Shown here in pieces: positions 46,701 to 60,486 of a stretch of DNA of 64,000 nt. The notes beneath the pieces are model-generated. The model was given only the letters and a program-made list of their open reading frames with translations, did not search any database and had not been told where the DNA came from. The first letter of the stretch is position 1. Every line of letters begins with the position of its first letter. Where the stretch lies: the NCBI RefSeq assembly GCF_019578655.1, contig NC_063258.1, forward strand, positions 16,310,802-16,374,801. Direction: 5' to 3'. Source of the DNA: Ricinus communis (taxonomy: Eukaryota; Streptophyta; Magnoliopsida; Malpighiales; Euphorbiaceae). Made by a program: the position numbers and the translations under genes.

Positions 46701-47740
46701 TACTATTTTCTTAGACTCGTAATTACACTACTAATCCGGGATTATTTTCTCATATTCATAAATATACACGTTTTACGGGATTATTTTCTTTTATCAAAAA
46801 ATTTACCCCTTTTACGGGGTTGTTTTCTTATATTATAAAATTAATCCATTTAAGGGGTTGTTTTTTTATACTCACAAATACACCACAATTACGAGGTTAT
46901 TTTCTCCGATTGATAAATATCCTCGTATTACAGGCTCGTTTTCTAATATTTATAAATATACCCTTCTTCCGTGGTTGTTTTCTCATAATAAATAATTTGC
47001 CCATTCTACGAGGCTGTTTTCTTAGACTCGCAATTAAACTACTTTTACGGGGTTCTTTTCTCATGTTCATAAATATACGTATTTTACAAGGTTATTTTCT
47101 TATATTGATAAATATACTACTTTTACAATGTCATTTTCTCATATTAAATTATTAGCACTATTATGGAGTTGTTTTCTCAAAATCATAAATATACACGTTT
47201 TACGGAGTTATTTTCTTATATTGACAAATATACCCTTTTTACGGGGTTGTTTTCTCATATTTTAGAATTAACCCATTTAAGGTGTTGTTTTACCATACTC
47301 ACAAATATACTAAAATTACGGAGTTATTTTTTCCGATTGATAAATATCTCCGTATTATGGGTTTGTTTTCTCAGATTCATAAATATAAATATTTTTTACG
47401 GGGTTATTTTCTTATATTGACAAATATACCACTTTTGCGGGGTTGTTTTCTCATATTATAAAATTTACCCATTTTACTGGTTGTTTTCTCATATTCACAA
47501 ATATACCAAAATTACGGGATTATTTTCTCCGATTGCTAAATATCCCCGTATTACGGGGTTGTTTTCTCATATTATAAAATTTACCCCTTCTACGAGGTTG
47601 TTTTCTCATATTAAAAAATTTACTACTTCTATGAGGCTGTTTTCTTAGACTGGCAATTATAATACTTTTACGGGGTTGTTTTCTCATATTCATAAATATA
47701 CACGCTTTTTTACAAAATTTTTTTTTTATATTGATAAATA

Positions 47741-47830
47741 TTTTTTTATTTTATCTGATTTATTTTTTATTTTATTTGAAGGAAAAGAATATAACAAAAA
47801 TGGCCAAAAGAAAATATAAGGAAGTTGGCA
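47741..47830 (+). other. Foreign 90-bp insert in satellite block 2, copy 2
   Basis: Same insertion point and same core (ATTTGAAGGAAAAGAATATA, ATGGCCAAAAGAAAATATA) as 43,638-43,725, with a few differences. The copies are 4,103 bp apart. Confidence 0.82.
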
Positions 47831-50800
47831 CCACTTTTATGATGTCATTTTCTCATATTAAATTATTAGCACTACTATGAGCTTGTTTTCTCAAATTCAT
47901 AAATATCCACATTTTACGGGGTTATTTTCTTATATTGACAATTATACCTCTTTTACGGGGTTGTTTTCTCATATTATAAAATTAACCCATTTAAGGGGTT
48001 GTTTTATAATGCTCACAAATATTATAAAATTAACTCTTTTACGGTGTTGTTTTCTCGTATTATAAAATTATCCCTGTATTAAGAGGTTGTTTTCTAATAC
48101 TATAAAATTTACCCATTCTACGAGGTTGTTTTCTTAGACTCGCAATTACACTACTTTTACGTTGTTGTTTTTTCAGATTCATAAATATAAACGTTTTACG
48201 AGATTATTTTCTTATATTAATAAATATACTACTTCTACGGGGTCATTTTCTCATACTAAATTATTAGCACTATTATAGTGTTGTTTTTTCTAATTCACAA
48301 ATATACACGTTTTACGGGATTATTTTCTGATATTAACAAATATACCACTTTTACGGGGTTGTTTTCTCATATTATAAAATTAACTCATTTAAGGGGTTGT
48401 TTTCTCATACTCACAAATATACCAAAATTATAGGGTTATTTTCTAGGATTGAGTATTACGGGCTATTTTCTAATATTTATAAATATAATCCTCTTACGGG
48501 GTTGTTTTCTCATATTATTAAATTTACCCTTTCTACGAGGTTGTTTTCTCATACTCGCAATTACACTACTATTACGGGGTCATTTTCTCATATTAAATTA
48601 TTAGCACTATTATGGGGTTGTTTTCTCAAATTCATAAATATACATGTTTTACGGGGTTATTTTATTATATTTACAGATCTACCCCTTTTACGGGTTTGCT
48701 TTCTCATATTATAAAATTAACCCATTTAAGAGATTGTTTTCTCATACTTACAGATATACTAAATTACAGGGTTATTTTTTCCGATTGATAAATATACTCG
48801 TATTACGGGGTTGTTTTCTCATATTAAAGATTTACTCCTTCTACGAGGCTATTTTCTTAGACTCGCAATTAAACTACTTTTACGGAATTCTTTTATGAGA
48901 TTCATAAATATACGTATTTTACAGGATTATTTTCTTATATTGATAAATATACCAATTTTATGGGGTCATTTTTCATATTAAATTATTAGCACTATTATGT
49001 GGTTATTTTTTCAAAGTCATAATATACACGCTTTATGAAGTTATTTTCTTATATTGACAAATATACCCCTTTTACGGGTTTGTTTTCTCATATTATAAAA
49101 TTAACTCATTTAAGGTGTTGTTTTCCTATACTCACAAATCTACTAAAATTACGGGGTAATTTTCTCCGACTGATAAATATCTCCATATTATGGGGTTGTT
49201 TTCTCAGATTCATATTTTACGGGGTTATTTTCTTATGTTGACAAATACACCACTTTTATGGGGTTGTTTTCTCATATCATAAAATTAACCTATTTTATTG
49301 GTTGTTTTCTCATACTCACAAATAGACCTAAATTACGGGATTATTTTCTCCGATTACTAAATATCCCCGTATTACGGGATTATTTTCTTATATTATAAAA
49401 CTTACCCGTTCTACGAGGCTGTTTTCTCATATTAAAAAATTTACTCCTTCTATAAGGCTGTTTTCTCATACTCGCATTTGCACTACTTTTACGGGGTTGT
49501 TTTCTCATATTCATAAATATACATGTTTCACGGAGTTATTTTCTTATATTGATAAATATATCACTTTTACAGGGTCATTTTCTCATATTAAATTATTTGC
49601 ACTATTATGGGATTGTTTTCTCAAATTCATTAAATATGTACGTTTTACGGTGTTATTTTTTATTTTGACAAATATACCCCTTTTACGGGATTTTTTATCA
49701 TATTATAAAATTATCCTATTTAAGAGGCTGTTTTCTCATGCTCACGGATATACCAAAATTGCGGGGTTATTTTCTCTGATTAATAAATATCCCTGTATTA
49801 TGGGGTTGTTTTCTCATATTAATAAATTTACTCATTCTCCAAGGCTGTTTTCTAAGACTCGCGATTACACTATTTTGACAGAGTTGTTTTCTTAGATTCA
49901 TAAATATATACGTTTTACGAGGTTATTTTCTTATATTGATAAATATACCACTTTTACGAGGTCGTTTTCTCATATTAAATTATTAGCATTATTATGGGGT
50001 TGTTTTCTCAAATTCATAAGAATATATATTTTACGAGTTTATTTTATTGTATTGACAAATATACCCCTTTTACGAGGTTGTTTTCTCATATCATAAAATT
50101 AACTCATTTAAGAGGTCGTTTTCTCACTCACAAATATACCAAAATTACATGGTTATTTACTCTTCTACGAGGTTGTCTTCTCATATTAAAAATTTACCCG
50201 TTTTACAAGGCTGATTTCTTAAACTTGCAATTACACTACTTTTACGGGGTTGTTTTCTCATATTCATAAATATAGACGTTTTACGGAATTATTTTCTTAT
50301 ATTGATAAATATACCACTTTTACAGGGTCGTTTTCGCATATTAAATTATTAGCAGTATTATGGGGTTGTTTTATCAAATTCATAAATATACACGTTTTAC
50401 GGAATTATTTTTTTATATCGACAAATACACCCTTTTTACAGAGTTATTTTCTCATATTTTAAAATTAACGCATTTAAGGGGTTGTTTTCTCATACTCACA
50501 GATATACCATAATTACGGAGTTATTTTCTTAGATTCATAAATATACACGTTTTGCGGGGTTATTTTCTTATGTTGACAAATATACCCCTTTTACGGAGTT
50601 GTTTTCTCATATTATAAAATTAACCCATTTAAGGGGTTGTTTTCTCATACTCACAAATATACCAAAACTACGGGATTATTTTTTCTAATTGATAATATTC
50701 CCGTATTATGGGGTTTTCTCATATTAAAAAGTTTACCTCTTCTACGAGGCTGTTTTCTCAAACTCGGAATTAGACTACATTTACGGGGTTATTTTCTGAG

Positions 50801-53800
50801 ATTCATAAATATACACGTTTTGCGGGATTATTTTCTTATATCGAAAAAGATACCCCTTCTACAGGGTTGTTTTCTCATATTATAAAATTAATCCATTTAA
50901 AGGGTTGTTTTTTCATACTTACAAATATACCACAATTACGGGGTTATTTTCTCCGATTGATAAATATCCCCGTATTACAGGCTTGTTTTCTAATATTTAT
51001 AAATATATCCCTCTTACGTGGTTGTTTTCTCATATTAAAAAATTTACCCCTTTTACGAGCCTGTTTTCTCATATTAAAAGATTTACTCTTCTACGAGGTT
51101 GTTTTCTCATATTAAAAATTTACCCGTTTTACAAAGCTGATTTTTTAGACTTGCAATTACACTACTTTTACGGGGTTGTTTTCTCATTCATAAATATACA
51201 CGTTTTACATAATTATTTTTTTATATTGATAAATATATCACTTTTAGGATGTTGTTTTTGCACATTAAATTATTATCACTATTATAGGGTTTTTTAGCAA
51301 ATTCATAAATATACACGTTTTACGGAGTTATTTTCTTATATCGATAAATACACCCTTTTTACGGGGTTGTTTTCTCATATTCTAAAATTAACATATTTAA
51401 GGGGTTGTTTTCTCATACTCACAAATATACCACAATTACGGGGGTATTTTCTCAGATTCATAAGCTTACACGTTCTACGGGGTTATTTTCTTATGTTGAC
51501 AAATATACTCCTTTTACGGAGTTATTTTCTCTCATTGATAAATATCCCTGTATTACGGGGTTGTTTTCTAATATTTATAAATATACCCCTCTTACGGGGT
51601 TGTTTTCTCATTAAAAAAATTTACCCCTTCTACGAGGCTATTTTCTGATACTCGCAATTATACTACTTTTAGGGAGTTGTTTTCAGATATTCATAAATAT
51701 ACACGTTTTACGGGATTATTTTCTTATATTGATAAATATACCACTTTTACGGGGTCATCTTCTCATATTAAATTATTAGCACTAATATATGATGTTATTT
51801 TCTTAAATTTATAAATATACACGTTTTACGGGATTATTTTCTTATATCGACAAAATTACCCTTTTTACGAGGTTGTTTTGTCATATTATAAAATTAACCC
51901 ATTTAAGGGGTTGTTTTCTCCTACTCACAAATATACCACAATTACGGAGTTTTTTCCTCAGATTTATAACTGTCCTCGTATTACGGGGTTGTTTTCTCAT
52001 ATTAAAAAATTTACCCATTCTACGAGGCTATTTTCTTAGACTCGCAATTACACTACTTCTAGAGCGTTGTTTTCTCAGATACATAAATACACACGCTTTA
52101 CGGAGTTATTTTCTTATATAGAAAAATTTACCACTTTTACGGGATTGTTTTCTCATATTATAAAATTGACCCATTTAAGGGGTTGTTTCTCATACTCACA
52201 ATTATACAAAACTTACGGGGTTATTTTCTTCGATTGATAAATATCACCGTATTACGCAATTGTTTTCTCATATTAAAAAATTTACCCCTTCTGCGAGGCT
52301 GTTTTCTCAGACTCGTAATTACACTAATTTTACGGGGTTGTTATTTCAGATTCATAAATATACACGTTTACGGGGTTATTTTTTTATATTGATTATTATT
52401 AGCATTATTGTGGGTTTGTTTTCTCAAATTCATAAATATGCAGGTTTTACGGGGTTATTTTCTTATATTAACAATTATACCCCTTTTACGAGTAGTTTTC
52501 TCATATTATAAAATTAACATATTTTAGAGGTTGTTTTCTCATACTCACAAATATACTAAAATTATGGCGTTATTTTCTCTCATTGATAACTATCCCTATA
52601 TCACGGGGTTGCTTTCTAATATTTATAAATATACCCCTCTTACGGGGTTATTTTCTCATATTAATAAATTTACCTCTTTTACGAGGCTGTTTTCTCAAAC
52701 TCGCAATTACACTATTTTATAGCGTTATTTTCTCAGATTCATAAATATACACGTTTTACGGAGTTATTTTCTTATATTAAGAAATATACCACTTTTACGG
52801 GGTTGCTTTCTCATATTAAATTATTAGCACTATCATGGGATTTTCTCAAATTCATAAATATACATGTTTTACCGGGATTATTTTATTAGATTGACAAATA
52901 TACACCATTTTGGGGATGTTTTCTCATATCTTTCTCATATTAAATTATTAGCACTATTATGGGGTTTTTCAAATTTATAAATATACACGTTTTACGGGAT
53001 TATTTTATTAGATTGACAATACCCCATTTATGGGGATGTTTTCTCATATTATAAAATTAATCCATTTAAGGGGCTGTTTTTTCAAACTCATAGATAAATC
53101 AAAATTACGTGGTTATTTTCACCGATTGATAAATATCCCGTATTATGAGGTTGTTTTCTCATATCAGAAAACTTACCCCTACTACGAGGCTTTCTCAGAC
53201 AAGTAATTATACTATTTTTACGGGGTTATTTTCTCAGATTCATTAATATACGCGTTTAACGGGGTTATTTTCTTATATTGACATATATAACTTTTACAGC
53301 GTCGTTTTCTCATATTAAATTATTAGTACTATTCGGGGTTATTTTATCAAATTTATAAATATACACGTTTTACGGGATTATTTTCTTAGATTGACAAATA
53401 TACCCCTTTTATGGAGTTATTTTCTCATACTATAAAATTAACCCATTTAAGGAGTTGTTTTCTCATACTCACAAATATACCAAAATTACGAGGTTATTTT
53501 CTACGATTGATAAATATCCCCTTATTACGGGATTGTTCTCTCATATGAAAAAATTTACCCCTTCTACGAGGCTGTTTTCTCAGACTCGTAATTGCACTAC
53601 TTTTACGGGGTTGTTTTCTCATATTCATAAATATATATGTTTTACGCGGTTATTTTCTTATATTGATAAATAAGCCACTTTTACGGAGTCATTTTCTCAT
53701 GTTAAATTATTAACACTATTATAGGGTTGTTTTGTCAAATTCATAAATACACGTTTGATGGGGTTATTTTCTTATATCGACAAATTTACCCCTTTTACGG

Positions 53801-56800
53801 GGTTGTTTTCTCATATTCTAAAATTAACACATTTTAAAGGGTTATTTTCTCATACTCACAAATATACCACAATTACGGGGTTATTTTCTCCGATTGATAA
53901 ATATCCTTGTATTACGGGTTCATTTTCTAATATTTACAAATATACCCCTTCTACGAGGCTGTTTTCTTAGACTCACCATTACACTACTTTTACGAGGCTT
54001 TTCTCTCATTTTCATAAATATACACGTTTTATGGAGTTATTTTAAAAAATATGCCACTTTTACGGGATTATTCTCTCATACTCCCAAATATACCAATATT
54101 ATAGGATTATTTTCTCCGTTTGATAAATATTCCCTATATTATGGGGTTGTTTTCTTAAACTCGCAATTACACTATTTTTACGGGGTTGTTTTCTCAGATT
54201 CATAAATATACATGTTTTACGGGGTCATTTTCTCATACTATAAAATTAACCCATTTAAAGGGTTGTTTTCTCATACTCACAAATATACCAAAACTATGGG
54301 ATTATTTTCTCCGATTGATAAATATCACATATTAAAAAATTTACCACTTCTACGAGGCTGTTTTCTCATATTAAAAATTTTCCTGTTATACGAGGCTGTT
54401 TTCTTAGACTCGAAATTACACTACTTTTACGGGATTGTTTTCTCAGATTCATAAATATACATGTTTTACAGAGTTATTTTCTTATATTGATAAAAATACT
54501 ACTTTCACGAGGTCGTTTCCTCATATTAAATTATTAGCACTATTTTGGGGTTGTTTTGTCAAATTCATAAATATACACGTTTTACGGGGTTATTTCTTAT
54601 ATCGACAAATATACCCCTTTTACGGGGTCGTTTTTTCATACCCACAAATATACCACAATTACGGTGTTATTTTCTCTGATTGATAAATATCCTCGTGTTA
54701 CGGGCTCGTTTTCTAATATTTACAAATATACTCCTCTTACGCTGTTGTTTTCTCATATTAAAAATTTACCACTTCTACGAGGCTGTTTTCTTAGACTCGC
54801 AATTGTACTACTTTACGAGGTTATTTTCTCATTTTCAGAAATATACACGTTTTACGGGATTATTTTCTAATATTGATAAATTTACCACTTTTATAAGGTT
54901 GTTTTCTCATACTCCCAAATATACCAAAATTATAGGATTATTTTCTTCGATTGATAAATATTCCTGTATTACTCGGTTGTTTTCTCATATTAAGAAATTT
55001 ACCCCTTCTACGAGGCTGTTTCCTTAGACTCGCAATTATACTACATTACGGGGTTATTTTCTTATATTGGTAAATATATCACTTTTACGGGGTCATTTTC
55101 TCATATTAAATTATTAGCACTATTATGGGCTTATTTTCTCAAATTCATAAATATACACGTTTGACGGGGTTATTTTCCTATACTGACAAATATACCACTT
55201 TTGCGGGGTTGTTTCTCATATTATAAAATTAACCCATTTAAGAGGTTGTTTTCTCATATTCACAAATATACAAAAAATCACGGGGTTGTTTTCTCCGATT
55301 GATAAATATTCCGTATTACGGGGTTGTTTTCTCATATTAAAAAATCTACCGCTTCTACGAGGCTATTTTCTCATACTTGCAATTATACTACTTTTACGGG
55401 GTTGTTTTCTCATATTCATAAATATACATGTTTTACGAGGTTATTTTCTTATATTGATAAATATATCACTTTTAAAGGGTTATTTTCTCATATTAAATTA
55501 TTAGCACTATTATGGGCTTATTTTCTCAAATTCATAAATATACAAGTTTTACAGGTTTTTTTTCTTATATCGATAAATATACCTCTTTTACGGGGTTGTT
55601 TTCTCATATTATTAAATTAACCAATTTAAACGGTTATTTTTTATACTCACAAATATACCACAATTACGGGGTTATTTCCTCATATTAATAAATATCCCCG
55701 TCTTACGAGGTTGTTTTCACATATTAAAAAAAGTACCCCTTCTACGAGGTTGTTTTCTCATATTAAAGAATTTACCCGTTCTACGAGGCTGTTTTCTTAG
55801 ATTCACAATTACACTACTTTTACGGGATTGTTTTCTCAGATTCATAAATATGCACATTTTACGTAGTTATGTTCTTATATTGATAAAGATACCATTTTTA
55901 CGGGGTCATTTTCTCATATTAAATTATTAGCACTATTATAGGGTTGTTTTCTCAAATTCATAGATATACACGTTTTATGGGATTATTTTCTTATATCGAT
56001 AAATATACCCCTCTTACGGGGTTGTTTTCTCATAATATAAAATTAACCCATTTAAGGATTTATTTTCTCATACTCATAAATATACCAAAACTACGGGGTT
56101 ATTTTCTCCAATTGATGAATATCCCCGTACTACGGGGTTGTTTTCTCATATTAGAAAAATTACCTCTTCTACGAGATAGTCTTCTCAGACTCGCAATTAC
56201 ATTACTTTTACGGGGTTATTTTCTTATATTAATAAATATACCACTTTTACGTGGTCGTTTTCTCATATTAAATTATTAGCACTATTATGGGCTTGTTTCT
56301 TAAATTCATAAATATACACATTTTATGGAGTTATTTTCTTATATCGATAAATATACCCCTTTTACGGGGTTGTTTTCTCATATTATATAATTAACCCCTT
56401 TAAGGAATTGTTTTCTCATACTCACAAATATAGCACAATTGACAGATTATCTCCTTAGATTCATAAATATTCCCGTATTACGGGTTTATTTTCACATATT
56501 AAAAAATTTACCCCTTTTACGAGTTTGTTTTCTCATATTAATAAATTTACCCGTTCTACGAAGGTGTTTTCTCAAATTCATAAATATACACGTTTTGTGG
56601 AGTTATTTTCTTATATGGAAAAATATATCACTTTTACAGGGTTGTTTTCTCATATTATAATATTAACCCATTTTAGGGGTTATGTTTTTCATAATCACAA
56701 ATATACCACAATTACGGGTTATTTCCTTATATTAATAAAAATCCCCATATTACGGGGTTATTTTCACATATTAAAAAATTTACCCCTACTACGAGGCTAT

Positions 56801-59800
56801 TTTCTCGTATTAAAAAATTTACCCGTTCTACGAGTTTGTTTCCTTAAACTCACAATTACACTACTTTTATGGGATTATTTTTTGAGATTCATAAATATAC
56901 ACGTATTACGTAGTTATTTTTTTATGTTGATAAAAATACCACTTTTATGGGGTCGTTTTCTCATATTAAATTATCAGCACTATTATGGGGTTGTATTCTC
57001 AAATTCATAAATTTACACGTGTTACGAGGTTATTTTCTTATATCAACAAATATACCCCTTTTACGGGGTTGTTTTCTCATATTATAAAATTAACCCATTT
57101 AACGGGTTGTTTTCTCATACTCACAAAAATACCATAATTACAGGGTTATATTTTTCGATTAATAAATATTCCCGTATTACGGAGTTGTTTTCTCATATTA
57201 AAAGATTTATCTCTTCTACGAGGCTGTTTTCTCATATTAAAAAATTTACCCATTCTACGAGAATGTTTTATCAGACTCGCAATTACACTACTTTTACGCG
57301 ATTGCTTTCTCGGATTCATAAATATACACGTTTTACGGAGTTATTTTCTTACATTGATAAAAATACCACTTTTACGAGGTCGTTTTCTCATATTAAATTA
57401 TTAGCAGTATTATGGGGTTGCTTTGTCAAATTCAAAAATATACACATTTTATGGCATTTTTTTCTCATGTTATAAAATTCTACCACTCAAGGGGTTGTTT
57501 ACTCATACTCACAAAAATACCAAAATTACGATATTATTTTCTCCGTTTAATAAATATTCCCGTATTTCGGGGTTGTTTTCTCATATTAAAAAATTTATCC
57601 CTTATACGAGGCTGTTTTCTCAAACTCGCAATTACACTACTTTTACGGAGTTATTTTTTCAAATTCATAAATATACACGTTTTACGGAGTTAATTTTTTA
57701 TATTGATAAATATACCACTTTTATGGGATTATTTTCTTATATTAAATTATAAGCACTATTATGGGGTTGTTTACTCAAATTCATAAATATACACGTTTTA
57801 CGGGATTATTTTCTTATATCGACAAATATACCATTGTTTTCTCATATTATAAAATTAACCCAATTAAGGGGTTGTTTTCTCATACACACAAATATACATA
57901 AATTACTTGGTTATTTTCTCCGATTGATTAATATCCCCGTATTACGGGGTTATTTTCTCATATCAAAAAGTTTAGCCCGTCTACATGGCTGTTTTCTCAT
58001 ACTCATAATTACATTACTTTTAGCGGTTATTTTCTTATATTCATAAATATACACGTTTTGTTGGGTTATTTTCTTGTATTGATAACTATACCACTTTTAT
58101 GGGGTCAGTTTCTCGTATTAAATTATTAGCACTATTATAGGATTGTTTTGTCAAATTCATAAATATACACGTTTTACGGAGTTATTTTCTTATATCGACA
58201 GATATACCCCTTTTACGAGGTTGTTTTCTCATAATATAAAATTAACCTATTTAAGGGGTTGTTTTAGCATATTTATAAATATACATGTTTTAAGAAATTA
58301 TTTTCTTATATTGATAAACATACCACTTTTACGGGGTCATTTTTGCATAATAAATTATTAGCAGTATTATAGGATTCTTTTCTCAAATTCATAAATATAC
58401 ACATTTTATGAGGTTATTTTCATATATCGACAAATATACCCCTTTTATGGGGTTGCTTTCTAATATTATAAAACTAACCCATTTAAGGGGTTGTTTTCTT
58501 ATACTCATAAATATACCAAAATTACGGAATTATTTCCTCAGATTCATAAATATTCCCATATTACGAGATTCTTTTCTAATATTTATAAATATACCCCTCT
58601 CACGGGGTTGTTTTCTCATATAAAAAAATTTACCCCTTCTACGAGGTTGTTTTCTCAAACTCGTAATTACACTGCTTTTACGGGGTTGTTTTCTCAGATT
58701 AGAAAATATACACGTTTTACAGTGTTATTTTTTTATGTTGATAAATATACCACTTTTACGGGGTTATTATCTTATATTGACAAATATACCCCTTTTACGG
58801 GGTAGTTTTCTCATATTATAAAATTAACCCATTTAAGGGGTTATTTTCTCATACTCACAACTCTACCAAAATTATGGGGTTATTTTCTCCGACTGTTAAA
58901 TATCCCCTTATTACAGTGTCATTTTCTCATATGAAAAAGTTTACCCCTTCTACGAGGCTGTTTTCTTAGACTCGCAATTACACTACTTTTACGGATTTGT
59001 TTTCTCAAATTCAGGAATATACACATCTTACGAGGTTATTTTCTTATATTGATAAATATACCATTTTTACGGGGTCGTTTTCTTATATTAAATTTTTAGA
59101 ATTATTATGGGGTTGTTTTCTCAAATTCATAAATATACATGTTTTACGAGATTATTTTCTTATATTCACAAATATATCCCTTTTACGGGATTGTTTTCTC
59201 ATACTATAAAATTAATCCATTTAAGGAGTTATTTTCTCACAATCACAAATATACCACAATTACAGAGTTATTTCCTCAGATTCATAAGTATCCCGGTATT
59301 ACGGGGTTGTTTTCAAATATTAAAAACTTTACCCCTTCTACGAGGTTGTTTTCTCATATTCATAAATATACATGTTTTATAGGATTATTTTCTTATATTG
59401 ATAAATATACCACTTTTATGGAGTCGTATTCTTATTTTAAATTATTAGCAATACTATGGGGTTGTTTTCTCAAATTCACAAATATATACATTTTACAGGG
59501 TTATTTTCTTATATCGACAAATATATCCCTTTTACAGGATTGTTTTCTCATATTATAAATTCAACCCATTTAAGGTGTTTTTTTCTCACACTAAAAGATA
59601 TAACAAAATTACAGGATTATTTTCTCCGATTGATCAATATCCCCGTATTACAGAGTTGTTTTCACATATTAAAAAATTTACCCCTTCTACGAGGCTGTTT
59701 TCTCATATTAAAGAATTTACCCATTCTTCGAGTCTGTTTTCTGAGACTTACAATTATACTACTTTTATGGGGTTGTTTTATGAGATTCATAAATATACAT

Positions 59801-60133
59801 GTCTTACGTGGTTATTTTCTGATATTGATAAATATATCACTTTGTGGGGTCATTTTCTCATATTAAATTATTAGCATTATTATGTGGTTGTTTTCTCAAA
59901 TTCATAAATATACAGGTTTTTTGAGGTTATTTTCTTATATCGACAAATATACCCCTTTTACGAGGTCGTTTTCTCATTTTATAAAATTAACCCATTTAAG
60001 GGGTTGTTTTCTCATAATCACAAATATACCAAAATTACGGGTTATTTTCTCCGATTGATAAATATCCCCGTATTACGGGGTTATTTTCTCATATTAAAAA
60101 ATTTACCCCTTCTACGAGGCTATTTTCTCATAT

Positions 60134-60486
60134 GATGGCTGAGAGGCAGCCAGGCACGCTTCCAAGTAACATAGAGTCTAATCCAAGGGAGCATGCCAAA
60201 GCAATTACTTTGATATCAGGTAAGGAACTTCCTAGTCCATCTAAGCCTTTCACTAATGATGATTCTGATGTGCAGGTGGATGAGTCGAAAAAGAAAGACA
60301 AGCCTAAGGAGAAAGAAAAATGAAGAGAAGGAGGATTTGAAGAAGATCCCCTCGAGGCCATACCAACCTCCCATTCCATATCCTGCAAAACTCAAGCAGG
60401 ATAAAGTTGATTAGCAATTCGGTAAATTTTTAGATCTTTTTAAACAATTGTGGATTAACTTGCCTTTTGTTGAAGCTATTTCATAG
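60134..60486 (+). pseudogene. Element E: gag C-terminal region
   Basis: The open reading gives RQPGTLPSNIESNPREHAKA, then ITLISGKELPSPSKPF, a Lys/Glu-rich stretch, then after a frame change PYQPPIPYPAKLKQDKVD, a stop, and QFGKFLDLFKQLWINLPFVE. These are the conserved blocks at the gag-protease border of Athila-like elements (typically LPSNTEVNPKE and PPIPYPQRL). The rest of gag is absent because the satellite abuts here. Confidence 0.82.

Larger units (their letters stand above)
31425..60133. repeat. 28.7-kb satellite array, subunits of 37-41 bp, higher-order period about 427 bp
   Basis: Every subunit has the form GAGAAAACAACCCCGTAA plus a variable AT-rich half. Eleven subunit types recur in fixed order. 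Their second halves are: TTAATTTTATAATAT; GGTATATTTGTCAATATAA; CGTGTATATTTATGAATTT; GTGCTAATAATTTAATAT; GTGGTATATTTATCAATATA; CGTGTATATTTATGAATCT; GTAGTGTAATTGCGAGTC; GGGTAAATTTTTTAATAT; GGGTATATTTATAAATATTA; CGGGGATATTTATCAATCG; TTTTGGTATATTTGTGAGTA. Adding typical lengths gives about 427 bp. The TTAATTTTATAATAT subunit recurs at about 37,640, 38,065, 38,490 and 38,915, a spacing of 425. That makes roughly 67 higher-order units, many with deleted subunits. It codes for nothing I can recognise. Confidence 0.93.
39196..60133 (-). repeat. Satellite block 2 (inverted, TTACGGGG orientation on plus strand)
   Basis: From 39,196 every subunit is the reverse complement of block 1: ACGGGGTTGTTTTCTCATA and so on. 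The block is 20.9 kb. It carries two related foreign inserts (43,638 and 47,741) and ends at 60,133 against element E. Confidence 0.92.

Noticed and set aside
31402..59874. Dozens of open frames of 60-174 codons in the satellite
   Set aside because: They are direct translations of 37-41-bp repeats, run in two frames at once, drift with every indel and show no known domain. I treat them as by-products of low stop density.
31425..60133. CRISPR-like array or telomere-derived repeats (TTACGGGG resembles TTTAGGG)
   Set aside because: Spacers are not unique: eleven subunit types recur in order. The motif occurs once per 39 bp, is not a head-to-tail heptamer, and the context is plant nuclear DNA.
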